DNA of 64,000 bases from Trichocoleus sp. FACHB-40 (lineage in GTDB: Bacteria > Cyanobacteriota > Cyanobacteriia > Cyanobacteriales > FACHB-T130). Shown here piece by piece: positions 63,522 to 64,000 of this stretch (position 1 is its first letter; each line of letters opens with the position of its first letter). A model generated the notes under the pieces. It ran no database searches. It was not told the DNA's origin and saw nothing but the letters and a program-made list of their open reading frames with translations. Position numbers and translations under genes: made by a program. The stretch covers positions 1-64,000 of the forward strand of contig NZ_JACJPF010000078.1 in the NCBI RefSeq assembly GCF_014695915.1, in the 5' to 3' direction.

Positions 63522-63953
63522 ATGACTCACCGCAATCCTTCTCCAACTGTAGATATCATTATTGAGCTGGTTGACCGACCGCATCGCCCGATTATATTGA
63601 TTTTGCGCCAAAATCCTCCTTATGGATGGGCAATTCCGGGCGGCTTTATTGATTACGGAGAATCTGCTGAAGCGGCGGCGCGGCGAGAAGCGTCAGAAGA
63701 GGTTTCCTTAAAGGTGGAGTTAGTTGAACAATTCCACGTGTATTCCGATCCCAATCGTGATCCGCGTCAGCACACGATGAGCGTTGTCTTTATTGCTACG
63801 GCGACGGGCGAACCTAAAGCGGCTGATGATGCTAAGGCGGTGGGGATTTTTGAATCTTGGCGGATTCCGACGGAACTTTGTTTCGATCACGACAAAATTC
63901 TGCGCGAATATTGGCGTTATCGCCATTATGGAATACGACCGGGTTTGTCTTAG
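63522..63953 (+). CDS. NUDIX hydrolase, 143 aa
   Basis: Start ATG at 63522 ([20 protein letters not shown]); the longer frame adds an unlikely N-terminus. The Nudix box is [20 protein letters not shown] (about 42-61), with all glutamates present but Ser where the last conserved Gly usually stands, a small deviation. Nudix enzymes hydrolyse nucleoside diphosphates linked to another moiety, often ADP-ribose or dNTPs. The substrate cannot be told. An end section with [12 protein letters not shown] is typical of short ADP-ribose pyrophosphatases. Confidence 0.92.
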   Translation: MTHRNPSPTVDIIIELVDRPHRPIILILRQNPPYGWAIPGGFIDYGESAEAAARREASEEVSLKVELVEQFHVYSDPNRDPRQHTMSVVFIATATGEPKAADDAKAVGIFESWRIPTELCFDHDKILREYWRYRHYGIRPGLS

Positions 63954-64000
63954 TGCCACTCCACCCCCAACCCCGTCCGGGGTAAGGAGACAAACAGACG

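Noticed and set aside
1-64000. Search for CRISPR arrays, tRNA genes, rRNA genes and large prophage or transposase genes.
   Set aside because: None seen. The tandem heptamers have no spacers of uniform length, and no transposase-like protein occurs in the frames examined.

Overview
The window is chromosomal DNA of a cyanobacterium, probably a filamentous one. The signs are the many HIP1 octamers (GCGATCGC) on both strands, heptamer short tandem repeats of the GGGGACT, CCCCAAT and TTAGCAA types between genes, and lineage-typical proteins: Tab2/Atab2, DUF3172, pentapeptide-repeat and TPR proteins, Uma2 proteins, a COG0523 GTPase with a WD40 partner, and a ClC-CBS-USP fusion. No rRNA or tRNA gene, CRISPR array or phage block was seen. 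The genus cannot be fixed from this sequence.

Layout. 1-5000: a partial gene end, a small conserved-looking protein, an AI-2E family permease, then decayed genes (a vanadium haloperoxidase remnant and a TPR gene cut by a nonsense codon, whose tail runs into a Uma2 gene end). 5600-8000: a metal-homeostasis block with a near-ideal Fur/Zur-type palindrome in front of a COG0523 metallochaperone GTPase, overlapping a WD40 protein and followed by a small secreted Cys-rich protein. 8150-14400: Uma2, a thioredoxin-like ferredoxin, Dps and carB. 14900-18900: a lineage-specific cluster of three related pentapeptide-repeat proteins with two partner genes and a 91-bp MITE-like element. 19000-28000: rtcA, tab2, a TldD/PmbA protein, the ClC fusion, ftsE and a WecG/TagA glycosyltransferase. 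28000-36500: small proteins, VanZ, an adenylate cyclase, alaS, a candidate 6S-like RNA, an HMA metallochaperone and a GGDEF protein. 36600-42500: M41-like and M15 peptidases, an AEC permease, a LMW phosphatase, a phosphoribosyltransferase and a GPH sugar symporter. 42800-45300: an osmoprotectant-type ABC transporter. 45400-51700: a pentapeptide protein, a PAS histidine kinase, an AMIN-domain protein, DUF3172 and an ABC-2 permease. 51700-53760: an AT-rich accessory insert carrying a DUF488 gene and an unknown partner, preceded by two decayed copies of the ABC-2 permease 3' end. 53780-64000: ychF, an Orn/Lys/Arg decarboxylase-fold enzyme, cbiT, cdsA, a DUF2993 protein, an rsuA-family pseudouridine synthase with a rodZ-like gene, malQ and a NUDIX gene.

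The main biological points are a metal-responsive (Zur or Fur) switch on a metallochaperone operon, two pentapeptide cassettes built with the same 8-nt gene overlap, heptamer repeats that have entered reading frames, a rod-shaped RNA candidate with its own terminator, and the DUF488 two-gene module as the best candidate for an undescribed system. Functions are read from motifs and family memory; no database search was possible.
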